From Pseudothioclava sp033100795 (GTDB lineage: Bacteria > Pseudomonadota > Alphaproteobacteria > Rhodobacterales > Rhodobacteraceae): 64,000 nt of DNA. A program made the position numbers and the translations under genes. Location: NCBI RefSeq assembly GCF_033100795.1, contig NZ_JAWLVI010000001.1:434001-498000 (forward strand). The letters are read 5' to 3'. The notes below the pieces were generated by a model. The model had not been told where the DNA came from. It saw nothing but the letters and a program-made list of their open reading frames with translations, and made no database searches. Positions 34,909 to 43,294 of the stretch are shown here, one piece after another. Numbering within the stretch: the first letter of the stretch is position 1; every line of letters begins with the position of its first letter.

Positions 34909-35843
34909 GTTTCGCCGCGATCATGTTGGGCGGGTTGCTGATCGACGCCGCAATCGGCTGGCCGGACGCGGTTTTCGCGCGGATCGGGCATCCGGTGACA
35001 TGGCTTGGCCGACTGATTTCGGCGTGCGAGCGCAGGCTGAACAAAGGCACCCGCGCGCGTCGCCTGATCTCTGGCGCTGCGACGGTTGCCATTGTCGTTC
35101 TGGCCGCCGCCTTACCCGCGTGGGCGATCCAGTCGCTTTTGCCTGACGGTTGGGCGGGCCTTGTGCTGGCCTCTATTCTGGCGTGGCCACTGATTGCCGC
35201 GCGCGCGATGTATACCCATGTCGCCGCCGTCGCCCGCCCGCTCTCGCAGGGCGATCTGGAGAGCGCGCGGCTTGCGGTCTCGATGATCGTCGGGCGCGAT
35301 CCGCAGCATTTACAAGAGCCGGGCGTAGCGCGCGCCGCGATCGAGAGCCTTGCCGAGAACACTTCGGACGGGATTATTGCACCCCTGTTCTGGGGGGGCG
35401 TCGCGGGGCTTCCGGGAATCGCGGCCTATAAGGCGATCAACACGATGGATTCGATGATCGGCCACCGGAACGACCGATACGAGGCATTCGGCAAAGCGGC
35501 TGCGCGACTGGACGATCTGGTAAACCTGCTGCCCGCGCGGGCAAGCGGGCTGCTTTTCGCGCTGGCTTCTGGCGTGGGCCTGCGCCGCGCGGTTCGCACG
35601 ATTTTGCGCGACGCGCGCGCGCATCGCTCGCCCAATGCGGGATGGCCCGAAGGCGCGATGGCGGGGGCGCTGAATATCCGTCTTTCCGGCCCGCGCATCT
35701 ACGACACCGGCATTTCGCCCGAACCTTGGCTGAACGAAGGCGCACCCGATCCCACGCCCGAAACCCTGACCGCCGCGCTGCGCCTGTATTTGCGTGCACT
35801 GGCGATAACTGCCCTTGCCTTGGCGGGGCTTGCACTGGTTTAA
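34905..35843 (+). CDS. cbiB: Adenosylcobinamide-phosphate synthase
   Basis: CbiB (CobD in P. denitrificans) couples adenosylcobyric acid with aminopropanol phosphate. The 312-residue membrane protein begins FAAIMLGGLLIDAAIGWPD, with GHPVTWLGRLI, IVGRDPQHLQEPGVARAAIESLAENTSDGIIAPLFW, AYKAINTMDSMIGHRNDRYEAFGKAAARLDDLVN, all conserved. It has about four membrane segments. It begins with a four-base overlap on bluE. It uses the product of CbiZ cleavage, closing the salvage loop in this region. Confidence 0.95.
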   Translation: MSFAAIMLGGLLIDAAIGWPDAVFARIGHPVTWLGRLISACERRLNKGTRARRLISGAATVAIVVLAAALPAWAIQSLLPDGWAGLVLASILAWPLIAARAMYTHVAAVARPLSQGDLESARLAVSMIVGRDPQHLQEPGVARAAIESLAENTSDGIIAPLFWGGVAGLPGIAAYKAINTMDSMIGHRNDRYEAFGKAAARLDDLVNLLPARASGLLFALASGVGLRRAVRTILRDARAHRSPNAGWPEGAMAGALNIRLSGPRIYDTGISPEPWLNEGAPDPTPETLTAALRLYLRALAITALALAGLALV

Positions 35844-35851
35844 CCCATCCC

Positions 35852-36841
35852 ATGACAAACGCGTCTTCCCCTCGTGACCACGGCGGCAATCTGGATGCCG
35901 CAATCCTTCGCTTTGGCGGTGCGCCCGAAGATTGGGTGGACCTGTCCACGGGGATCAATGCGCAGCCCTACCCCGTGCCGGACATTCCCGCCGACCGCTG
36001 GAACGCCCTGCCTCGAAAATCGGATATGGCGGCGCTGTGTCAGGCGGCGCAGGTGGCTTATCGCACGAATGCACCGGTAGTTGCGCTTGCGGGAGCGCAA
36101 GGCGCAATCCAGATCGTCCCCTACCTGCGCCCGCTTGGTGAGGCGCGCGTTCTGACCCCGACCTATAACGAGCACGCAGGCGCACTGCGCGCGGCTGGCT
36201 GGCGCGTGACCGAGGTCTCGCATCCCGATGCCCTGCGCGGCGCGGATGTCGCGATTGTGGTGAACCCGAACAACCCCGACGGCGCCAGCTATCCGCCTGA
36301 TTTCCTGGCGGATCTGGCGCAAGACGTTGGTCTATTGGTCGTGGATGAGAGCTTTGGCGACCCGACGCCCGAGCTTTCGCTTGCGCCGCGATTGGACCGC
36401 CTGCCCGAGAATGTCCTTTTGCTGCGCTCCTTTGGCAAGTTCTACGGGCTGGCGGGGCTACGCCTTGGCTTTGCGCTTGCTCATCCTGCACTGGCCGCGC
36501 GGATTGCGGCGATGGCGGGACCGTGGCCCGTCTGTGGCCCCGCGATCGAGATCGCGATTGCCGCGTTAAATGATCAGGATTGGCAGACGGAAACGATAGC
36601 CCGACTGAGCGCCGAGGCCGCGCGACTTGATGCTCTTGCTGCCCGCGCGGGGTGGCAGTTGGTTGGCGGCACGGTTCTGTTTCGCACCTATGCCGCGCCG
36701 GACGCGACGGAGGCGCAAAACCAACTCGCCCGCGCGCATATCTGGACGCGGATTTTTCCCTATTCGGCCAAGTGGATACGGCTTGGTCTGCCCGGCACGT
36801 CTGAGGCTTGGGCGCGGCTGGAGGCCGCGCTAGCGCGCTAG
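35852..36841 (+). CDS. cobD: L-threonine-O-3-phosphate decarboxylase
   Basis: A 329-residue PLP aminotransferase-fold enzyme (CobC in P. denitrificans naming) that decarboxylates threonine phosphate to (R)-1-aminopropan-2-ol phosphate. DLSTGINAQPYP at residues 30-41, VVNPNNPDG near 126, VVDESFGD, and the PLP lysine K196 in RSFGKFYGLAGLRLG are present. It starts eight bases after cbiB and ends 12 bases inside the convergent cobQ gene. Confidence 0.94.
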   Translation: MTNASSPRDHGGNLDAAILRFGGAPEDWVDLSTGINAQPYPVPDIPADRWNALPRKSDMAALCQAAQVAYRTNAPVVALAGAQGAIQIVPYLRPLGEARVLTPTYNEHAGALRAAGWRVTEVSHPDALRGADVAIVVNPNNPDGASYPPDFLADLAQDVGLLVVDESFGDPTPELSLAPRLDRLPENVLLLRSFGKFYGLAGLRLGFALAHPALAARIAAMAGPWPVCGPAIEIAIAALNDQDWQTETIARLSAEAARLDALAARAGWQLVGGTVLFRTYAAPDATEAQNQLARAHIWTRIFPYSAKWIRLGLPGTSEAWARLEAALAR

Positions 36842-38275
36842 CCCCAGCATCCCCGCGACGTCGCAATGCGTCTCAAGATGTGCGGCGAGCGCATCCAGCG
36901 TCTCGTCAACGCCCGCCTCATAGCTGGTGCCGGAACTTTCAACACCAAGCCCATTCAGCCAGGCGCGGCGGAAGCTGTCATCCGCGAACATCCCGTGCAG
37001 ATAGCTGCCCGCGACGCGCCCGTCACCCGAGATCGCACCTTCGGCCTCGCCCTTGATAAAGGCAAAGGGGCGCGCGCGGTCAGCCCCTTCCGAACGTCCG
37101 ATGTGAATCTCATAGCCCGAAAACCCCGCGCCTGTGGCGGCATGGGTCGCGCGCACCTCGGTCAGGCGCTTGTCGCCGGTCATCACGGTTTCAACCTGCA
37201 AAAGCCCTAGGCCCTCGGTCGTTCCGGCCGGCCCTTCAATCCCGTCCGGGTCGGAAATACGGGTGCCAAGCATTTGATAACCACCGCAAATCCCCAAGAT
37301 CCGCCCGCCGCGCCGATGATGTGACAAAAGGTCGATGTCCCAGCCCTGTTCGCGCAGGAACGCCAGATCGCCACGCGTGGATTTGGTGCCAGGGATTACC
37401 ACAAGGTCAGCATCCGCCGGGATCGCTCGCCCCGGCCCGAGCATGGTCACGCGCACGTCCGGCTCTTGGCCAAGCGGGTCCAGATCGTCGAAATTCGCAA
37501 TCCGCGACAGGCACAGGCACACGATATGGAACCCCGCCTCCTTGCGCGGCGTGCCCAGATCGACGGCATCCTCGGCGGGCAGTTTCCATGCATCGCGAAA
37601 CCAAGGCGCAATCCCGAAACCCTGCCAGCCCGTGTGATCCGCGATCATCTGATAACCGTCTTCGAACAGACGAACATCGCCTCGGAACTTATTGACCAAG
37701 AACCCTTTTATCATTTCGGTGTCGTCATGGTCGAGCACTGCCTGCGAGCCGACAATCTGCGCAATCACGCCACCCCGATCAATATCGCCCACCAGAATAA
37801 CGGGGCAATCAACCGCACGGGCAAAGCCCATATTGGCAATATCGTTCTTGCGCAGGTTGACCTCGGCGGGGCTTCCGGCGCCCTCGACAATCACCAGATC
37901 ATAGGTCGAAGCCAGCCGGTGATAGCTTTCCAGAACCGCCTCCATCAGACGCGGCTTCAGCGCGGCATAATCTGCCGCCGCGGTCGAGGTCAGCCGCCGC
38001 CCCTGCACCACGACCTGCGCGCCGATGTCTGTTTCGGGCTTTAGAAGAACGGGGTTCATATCCGTGTGCGGGCGCAGGCCACAGGCCCAAGCCTGCAAGG
38101 CCTGCGCGCGGCCAATCTCGCCCCCGTCTTCGGTGACGGCTGCGTTATTCGACATATTCTGCGGCTTGAACGGCGCGACCTTTAACCCGCGCCGGAGTGC
38201 TGCACGGCACAGGCCCGCCACCAGCATCGACTTGCCGACATTCGAGCCCGTCCCTTGCAGCATGATCGCTGGCAT
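36830..38275 (-). CDS. cobQ: Cobyric acid synthase
   Basis: CobQ amidates adenosylcobyrinic a,c-diamide at four positions using glutamine and ATP. The 481-residue protein starts with the ATP loop MLQGTGSNVGKS, has PFKPQNMSNNAAV, the nucleophile C330 in ILGICGGYQMLG of the glutaminase half, and YEIHIGR / YLHGMF with the catalytic histidine. Its start codon shares one base with the cobO stop (TGATG), so the two are coupled. Confidence 0.96.
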   Translation of the reverse strand: MPAIMLQGTGSNVGKSMLVAGLCRAALRRGLKVAPFKPQNMSNNAAVTEDGGEIGRAQALQAWACGLRPHTDMNPVLLKPETDIGAQVVVQGRRLTSTAAADYAALKPRLMEAVLESYHRLASTYDLVIVEGAGSPAEVNLRKNDIANMGFARAVDCPVILVGDIDRGGVIAQIVGSQAVLDHDDTEMIKGFLVNKFRGDVRLFEDGYQMIADHTGWQGFGIAPWFRDAWKLPAEDAVDLGTPRKEAGFHIVCLCLSRIANFDDLDPLGQEPDVRVTMLGPGRAIPADADLVVIPGTKSTRGDLAFLREQGWDIDLLSHHRRGGRILGICGGYQMLGTRISDPDGIEGPAGTTEGLGLLQVETVMTGDKRLTEVRATHAATGAGFSGYEIHIGRSEGADRARPFAFIKGEAEGAISGDGRVAGSYLHGMFADDSFRRAWLNGLGVESSGTSYEAGVDETLDALAAHLETHCDVAGMLGLAR

Positions 38276-38883
38276 CAGAATTCGACCCCGCGCTGCGCCT
38301 TGACGCCATCGCTGAACGGATGCTTGACCAGCGTCATCTCGGTGACCAGATCGGCCGCCTCAAGCAGTTCCGGCTTGGCGTTGCGCCCGGTCAGGCAGAC
38401 ATGGGTCATGTAGGGTTTCTCGGCCAGCAGGAAGCCGACCACCTCGTCAATATCCAGATAGTCGTAGCGCAGCGCGATATTGATCTCGTCCAGCAGCACA
38501 AACTGGTATTTCGGATCACGGATGATCACTTTCGCCTGCTCCCATCCGGCGCGGGCGGCAGCGATGTCGCGCTCGCGGTCCTGCGTCTCCCAGGTGAAGC
38601 CTTCGCCCGAAATCACAAAGCGGCACTCCTCGGCAAACCGCTCTTTCAAAAAGCGCGCCTCGCCGGTGATCCAGTTGCCCTTGATGAACTGCACAACCGC
38701 GCAGGGCATCCCGTGCCCGATGCAGCGCATCACCATGCCAAAGCCCGACGAGGATTTGCCCTTACCGTTGCCGGTATGGACCATAATCAGGCCTTTTTCC
38801 TCGGTCTTGGTGGCCATGATCTTGTCGCGCGCCGCTTTGATCTTCTTCATCTTTTCGCGGTGGCGCTCGTTGATGTCGGTCAT
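38275..38883 (-). CDS. cobO: Cob(I)yrinic acid a,c-diamide adenosyltransferase, CobA/CobO type
   Basis: This enzyme attaches the adenosyl group to cob(I)alamin or precursors with ATP. The 202-residue protein shows the CobA/CobO P-loop variant HTGNGKGKSSSGFG (36-49), FIKGNWITGE, VLLDEINIALRYDYLD and VCLTGRNAK. ATG 38883 gives the family start MTDINERHREKMKKIK; the earlier frame has no homology. It lies 87 bases after the hybrid kinase gene and may be read from its own promoter. Confidence 0.95.
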   Translation of the reverse strand: MTDINERHREKMKKIKAARDKIMATKTEEKGLIMVHTGNGKGKSSSGFGMVMRCIGHGMPCAVVQFIKGNWITGEARFLKERFAEECRFVISGEGFTWETQDRERDIAAARAGWEQAKVIIRDPKYQFVLLDEINIALRYDYLDIDEVVGFLLAEKPYMTHVCLTGRNAKPELLEAADLVTEMTLVKHPFSDGVKAQRGVEF

Positions 38884-38970
38884 CTGGACATTCCTGTTCT
38901 GCGGTTTCCCGCAGAGATTTGGCACGGGTTCTGCGGGCTGTAAACGCTTGGCGCGACAGATTGCGCACAA

Positions 38971-41217
38971 TCAGCGGCGCGGGCCGAACAGAAAGGCGGC
39001 AAGGGCGGCGGGCGGGATCGGTTTGGCCATGATCTCGACCTTGGCGGCCTTGGCGCGGATGCCGGTTTCCTCGGAGCGATCCGCCGTGACCAGACGCAGC
39101 GGCAGATCGGCGCCAAGCCGCTCGCGCAGCGCATAAATCAGGTCAAGCCCGTCCATCCCTTCGCCCAGTTGATAGTCGATCAGGCAGATGTCGGGTTCGA
39201 CGCCGGTCGCCTCCAGCAACTCGATCGCTTCTTCGCCCGAGCCGACATCGAGCACCGTCACCCCCCATTTTTCAAGAAGTTGTGTCATGGCTCGGGACAG
39301 TTCGGCGTCGTTTTCGACCAGCAGCACAAGCAGGTCGCGCGCTGTGTCGATATAATGGCGTTCGCCGCTTTGGATGTCCTCGGCGCTGCTGGTGGCCTCG
39401 ATCGCAGGTCGCAGCCCGACGGCAAAGGTCGTGCCCCTCCCCGGTTTGGAACGCAGCTCAAGCGGATGTCCCAGAAGCGAGGCCGCGCGTTCCACAATCG
39501 CCAGCCCCAGCCCCATCCCCTCCGAGGCCGAAGCCTTCGCGTGCAGCCGGTGAAACTCGCGGAAGATTGCCTCCTGGTCGTCTTCGGCAATCCCCGGACC
39601 CGAGTCGCGCACCTCGACCACCCAAAGCGCACCGCGCCGCCGTAACCCCACGAAAACGCGGCCCGTATCAGTGTAGCGGATCGCGTTCGAGATCAGGTTT
39701 TGCAAGATCCGTCGCAGATAGGCACTATCGGAAAACACCACCGCCGAAACGGGCCGGATAATCAGCTCGATCCCCTTGCGGTTGGCCATTGGGCTGAACT
39801 CGTCGCGCAGCCGCTCGAACAACGGGCCAAGCGGAACCGGCCCCATATTCACCGTCGCATTGCCGGATTCGAGGCGCGAAATATCCAGAAGCGCGCCAAG
39901 GATGCCCTCGACCGAGCCAAGCGCGCTTTGCACCTTGTCAAGCGTGCGCAGTGCCAGATCGCTCTGGCTCTCGTCAAACAGCGAGGCGAGATAGAGCTTT
40001 GCCGCAGACAGCGGTTGCAGCAGGTCGTGGCTCGCCGCCGCGACAAAGCGCGAGCGAGACGCATTCGCACGTTCGGCCCGAGTCAGCGCGTCCTCAAGCT
40101 CCAGCGTGCGCTCCATCACCCGCGCTTCCAGCGTTTCGTTCGTGCGGCTGAGTTCCGCCAGCATCTGGCGCTCGGCCGAGACATCATCAAGCGACATCAC
40201 GAAGCCCCCGTCGGGCAATTCCTGCGCAAAAAGTTCGATGATCTGTGCGCCGCCCTCGCGCGTCACCTCCATCGTGAAGCTGTCGACACGCCGGACCGAG
40301 CGCACCCAATCGGCCAGCCGATAGGCGCTCAGCCCGTGGGGAAAGACGAACTGGTCGCGGATCTGTTCGAGCAGGTGATCGAAATGCATCCCGTGGCGCA
40401 GGCGCGTGCGTGGAAGCGTCAGAAACTCCCCCAACCGTTCGTTCCAGCCCAAGAGCTGCAATCGCGCGTCAAAGATGCAGACCCCAAGGCGCAGATGTTC
40501 CAGCGTCGCGCGCAATATCTGCGCCTGATCGTGCAACATCCGCCCGCGTTCCTCGCGTTCGGCGCGGATCAGATCGGTGACCTCGGTTTGCAAGATCACC
40601 GTGCCGCCGTCGCGGGTGCGGTGTTCAGAGACCTGAACCCAGCGATCCTCGCCCATGCGTTGCGTCAGGATGAAATGGTGCTCTTTGTGGCGGCGCAGAC
40701 GCATCTCCATCCAGTCCGCCGGAGCCATCCCCTGCGCCATCCCCAGATAGGCCGAATGGCTGGCGAGTTTCAGATAGTCCACGAATTCGAGGCCCGGCTG
40801 GAGGTGGCTGCGAATGTCGGGCAACAGCGCGTTGAAGCGCGAATTGCACATCACCAGCACGTCGTTGGCGTCAAAAAGCGCAAACCCCTCTTGCACGGTC
40901 TCGATGGCGGAGGCGAGGTTTTGCCGTGCGGTCTCGATCTCGCGGTTGGCATCCGCCAGCCGCGCGTTCGAGATGTTCAGCAGGTCCAGCGCGCGTTCCA
41001 GATCGCGGGTGCGGGCGCGGACCTGATCTTCCAGCATCGCGGCGCGCTGGAATTGGGCATAGGCCGCGCCACGATCCTCGGTGGTTTCCTCGGAGTGGCG
41101 GATCAGCACCTCGGCGATGCGCAACAACTTGGCGTTCTGGCGCTCCAGCGTGTCCTCGCGACCAATCAGCGCTTGCAGGCTTGGCGGCAGGGTGTTCGGG
41201 CGATCTGGCTCCATCAA
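38971..41217 (-). CDS. Soluble hybrid sensor histidine kinase (PAS-HisKA-HATPase-REC)
   Basis: A 748-residue cytoplasmic kinase without membrane segments. A coiled coil (about 50-110) is followed by two PAS-like domains (about 105-215 and 235-350), a second coiled coil, the HisKA box RFVAAASHDLLQPLSAAKL with His397, the ATPase domain (NLISNAIRYTD, DSGPGIAEDDQ, EGMGLGLAIV), and a receiver with Asp681 in LIDYQLGEGMDG. The AAASHDLxQPL box is the type seen in ErcS/NahK of Pseudomonas and FlhS of Paracoccus, which control quinoprotein alcohol oxidation. It overlaps the FIST gene by four bases, as NahK-type kinases pair with NosP. Confidence 0.9.
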   Translation of the reverse strand: MMEPDRPNTLPPSLQALIGREDTLERQNAKLLRIAEVLIRHSEETTEDRGAAYAQFQRAAMLEDQVRARTRDLERALDLLNISNARLADANREIETARQNLASAIETVQEGFALFDANDVLVMCNSRFNALLPDIRSHLQPGLEFVDYLKLASHSAYLGMAQGMAPADWMEMRLRRHKEHHFILTQRMGEDRWVQVSEHRTRDGGTVILQTEVTDLIRAEREERGRMLHDQAQILRATLEHLRLGVCIFDARLQLLGWNERLGEFLTLPRTRLRHGMHFDHLLEQIRDQFVFPHGLSAYRLADWVRSVRRVDSFTMEVTREGGAQIIELFAQELPDGGFVMSLDDVSAERQMLAELSRTNETLEARVMERTLELEDALTRAERANASRSRFVAAASHDLLQPLSAAKLYLASLFDESQSDLALRTLDKVQSALGSVEGILGALLDISRLESGNATVNMGPVPLGPLFERLRDEFSPMANRKGIELIIRPVSAVVFSDSAYLRRILQNLISNAIRYTDTGRVFVGLRRRGALWVVEVRDSGPGIAEDDQEAIFREFHRLHAKASASEGMGLGLAIVERAASLLGHPLELRSKPGRGTTFAVGLRPAIEATSSAEDIQSGERHYIDTARDLLVLLVENDAELSRAMTQLLEKWGVTVLDVGSGEEAIELLEATGVEPDICLIDYQLGEGMDGLDLIYALRERLGADLPLRLVTADRSEETGIRAKAAKVEIMAKPIPPAALAAFLFGPRR

Positions 41218-42386
41218 TTGCCCTCCGGCGGGAAGAAGGCGACGCCGGTCATCGTCTGGTTTACATGCATCGCGCCGATCTGCTCGCCAAAGGTCGAGAA
41301 ACCGGCAACGTTGTGGCGGGCAAGGATGCGCGAGACTTCAGATACCTTCTGGCGACCCTCGGCCTCGATCCGGCGGAAGAAGCAGTCAAACCCCAGAATG
41401 GCGCTCGGGTTGCGGCGGCGAGCCAGCTCGGCCAGTTCCTGTTCCAGATGCCCCGCGATGTCCTCGGTCGCGCCAAGCGTCAGCACCAGCCCCTCGGTGA
41501 TCGCGCCAAAGAACACGAGCGAATTGTCCGGTCCGACGCCCTGAATCGCGCGCACATAATAGCGCCCGCCCACCCGCACCAGCACAGGATGCGCGGCAAA
41601 GACATAGGGCGAGAGGTCATCGGGCGTCAGCCCCAGAAGGCGCGCGTATTCCACGGCTGCCGGTTCGTCGTTGATCTCAAGCACCATCCGGTGTTCGGGG
41701 TCGGCACGCGTGACAACCATGCGGGCCTCGGTCGGGCGGCTGTGATCAAGCGAGAAGGTGCGAAACTCGCATACCCCGCGTAAAAGGCATAAAACGGCGG
41801 CCTTTTCCAGCAAGCGCCCTTCGGCAAAGAGAACGGTTTCGGTGGCGCCCGTCACCACGCCCGCCGAGCCCCCGACTATCGGCACGGCACCAAGCCCGCC
41901 CGAAAGCGCCGCGACCAGCGCGTCCTCTTGCCCTGACAGCCCGTCGACCATCAGCACCGCAAGTTCGTTGATGCGCGCTTCGGCACGCCGCGACAGAGAC
42001 TGGCGCGCGCGCAGCAACTCGCCAATCACGCTGCGGGTATCAAGCTGGTCGATATGTTCGAAGACCAGAACTTCGGCATCGAAGCCACGGTTTGGAAAAG
42101 CAAAAGCGACGACCTTTCCCATGTCATAGCCGGTCGCGGTGATCTCTCCGGCGGTCGAACAGCCGCAGATCGGCGTGCGCGGGAAGGCCTGCCCGAGTGT
42201 CGCGACAAGCGCGGGCAGATCGGCCTCGAGGCTGGCAAATACAAGGATCAGCGCGTGCGGCCCCTGCCCCAAGGCCTTGGCCAGCGCTTCCGCGGGCGCG
42301 GTCACATGGGCCGAAACCGAAGCTGACACAGGGCACCCTTGTGTGCGCCCGTTGCTTGCCATACCTGTTTGGTCTGTCTGTGTCAT
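41214..42386 (-). CDS. FIST-domain sensor protein (NosP-like)
   Basis: A 390-residue cytoplasmic protein with an N-terminal FIST domain (PTPICGCSTAGEI-like RTPICGCSTAGEITATGYD, residues about 70-88; VDGLSGQEDALVAALSGGLGAVPIVGGSAG) and a C-terminal FIST_C domain (about 225-365). In Pseudomonas and other bacteria FIST protein NosP binds heme and nitric oxide and controls the neighbouring kinase; some FIST proteins may instead sense small molecules. The coupling by overlap to a NahK-like kinase and by a 24-bp gap to a response regulator makes a sensor cassette. Heme binding cannot be shown from the sequence. Confidence 0.88.
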   Translation of the reverse strand: MTQTDQTGMASNGRTQGCPVSASVSAHVTAPAEALAKALGQGPHALILVFASLEADLPALVATLGQAFPRTPICGCSTAGEITATGYDMGKVVAFAFPNRGFDAEVLVFEHIDQLDTRSVIGELLRARQSLSRRAEARINELAVLMVDGLSGQEDALVAALSGGLGAVPIVGGSAGVVTGATETVLFAEGRLLEKAAVLCLLRGVCEFRTFSLDHSRPTEARMVVTRADPEHRMVLEINDEPAAVEYARLLGLTPDDLSPYVFAAHPVLVRVGGRYYVRAIQGVGPDNSLVFFGAITEGLVLTLGATEDIAGHLEQELAELARRRNPSAILGFDCFFRRIEAEGRQKVSEVSRILARHNVAGFSTFGEQIGAMHVNQTMTGVAFFPPEGN

Positions 42387-42410
42387 GCGCGCCTCCCCCT
42401 TTGCCAGAGG

Positions 42411-43121
42411 TTAGCCGTCCCGCCAGCTTTCTGGCAATGGCCCCATCGCCTGCGCCTCGCGCGCGATCAGAACGGCCTGCGTGCGCGAATAGACGCCGAG
42501 CTTGCGCATGATCGCGGTGACATGGGCTTTGACCGTGGTCTCGGCAATCGACAGGTCATAGGCGATCTGCTTGTTCATCTTGCCTTCGCAGATCTGCTCA
42601 AGGATTTTTGCCTGCTGGCGGGTCAGTTGCGACAGGCGCCGGATCGCCTCGTCCTGCGGCGTCATGCCGTTGCCCTCGGCCAGCGTATCGCCATTGGATT
42701 CAGGCACGAAAATCTCGCCGCGCGCGATGGCGGCGAATGCGGTGCGGAACAGCTCGCGGCGCGAATGTTTGGGCACGAAACCGGCGGCACCCGCAAGAAT
42801 GGCCGAGCGGATCACGCGCGGCTCGTCGATCGAGGAGACCACGACGATCGGCAGCGCGGGCGCGGTCTGTTTCAGCCGGATCAGCCCCTCCAGCCCGTTC
42901 ACATCGGGCAGGTTCAGATCGAGAATAATCACATCTGGTGCTGCGCCCTCTTCGATCAGCTCGATCGCGCGGCCCAGACGGTCGGCATGATCCACCTGCT
43001 CGATCCCTGCGACCACCTGAAGCGTCATCGCCAACGCGTCACAAAACAGCGGGTGATCCTCGACGATCATCGCCCGGTTGAATTCCGCTTTCGCGCCCTT
43101 GACGGGGAAATGATCCTGCAT
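42411..43121 (-). CDS. LuxR-type response regulator of the PQQ alcohol regulon
   Basis: A 236-residue NarL/FixJ-family response regulator. The receiver has acidic Glu21/Asp22, phospho-acceptor Asp68 in VIILDLNLPDVNG and the lysine in GFVPKHS; the C-terminal LuxR helix-turn-helix is at about 165-220 (LTRQQAKILEQICEGKMNKQIAYDLSIAETTVKAHV). This architecture and the VPKHS..EL block match AgmR/ErbR/ExaE of Pseudomonas and FlhR of Paracoccus. It is first in the operon with the FIST protein and hybrid kinase, and one copy of the recurring 18-bp element lies 55 bp before its start, suggesting autoregulation. Confidence 0.92.
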   Translation of the reverse strand: MQDHFPVKGAKAEFNRAMIVEDHPLFCDALAMTLQVVAGIEQVDHADRLGRAIELIEEGAAPDVIILDLNLPDVNGLEGLIRLKQTAPALPIVVVSSIDEPRVIRSAILAGAAGFVPKHSRRELFRTAFAAIARGEIFVPESNGDTLAEGNGMTPQDEAIRRLSQLTRQQAKILEQICEGKMNKQIAYDLSIAETTVKAHVTAIMRKLGVYSRTQAVLIAREAQAMGPLPESWRDG

Positions 43122-43176
43122 GGTTTCCCTCCTGTTCGACCTTATCCCAAACCTATCAAGCGCGGGCGGGTTGGGT

Positions 43177-43194
43177 AACTGTCCAAAGGTCTAA
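43177..43194. promoter_or_regulatory. Recurring 18-bp element, copy E (before response regulator)
   Basis: AACTGTCCAAAGGTCTAA. It shares TGTCCAxxGGTCTxA with the copy ahead of the alcohol dehydrogenase gene (13 of 18 identical). It is 55 bases upstream of the response-regulator start codon. Confidence 0.5.
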
Positions 43195-43245
43195 TCCCCT
43201 TGCGGGCAAGTCTGACGCGAAAACGCGTGCCGATCAAGAAATGCG

Positions 43246-43275
43246 AAAGGCGCGAGGGTTTCCCCCCGCGCCTTT
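43246..43275 (-). terminator. Terminator of the PQQ alcohol dehydrogenase gene
   Basis: AAAGGCGCG (43246-43254) pairs perfectly with CGCGCCTTT (43267-43275), with further inner G-C pairs, 19 bases after the dehydrogenase stop on the minus strand. The tail on that strand is only TTTCGCATTTC, so the U tract is imperfect. Confidence 0.65.
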
Positions 43276-43294
43276 TGTGCGTTGTGTCGATTGC

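Noticed and set aside
39700..41544. Plus-strand frame of 614 codons opposite the hybrid kinase
   Set aside because: Antisense composition only; kinase frame carries all catalytic boxes.
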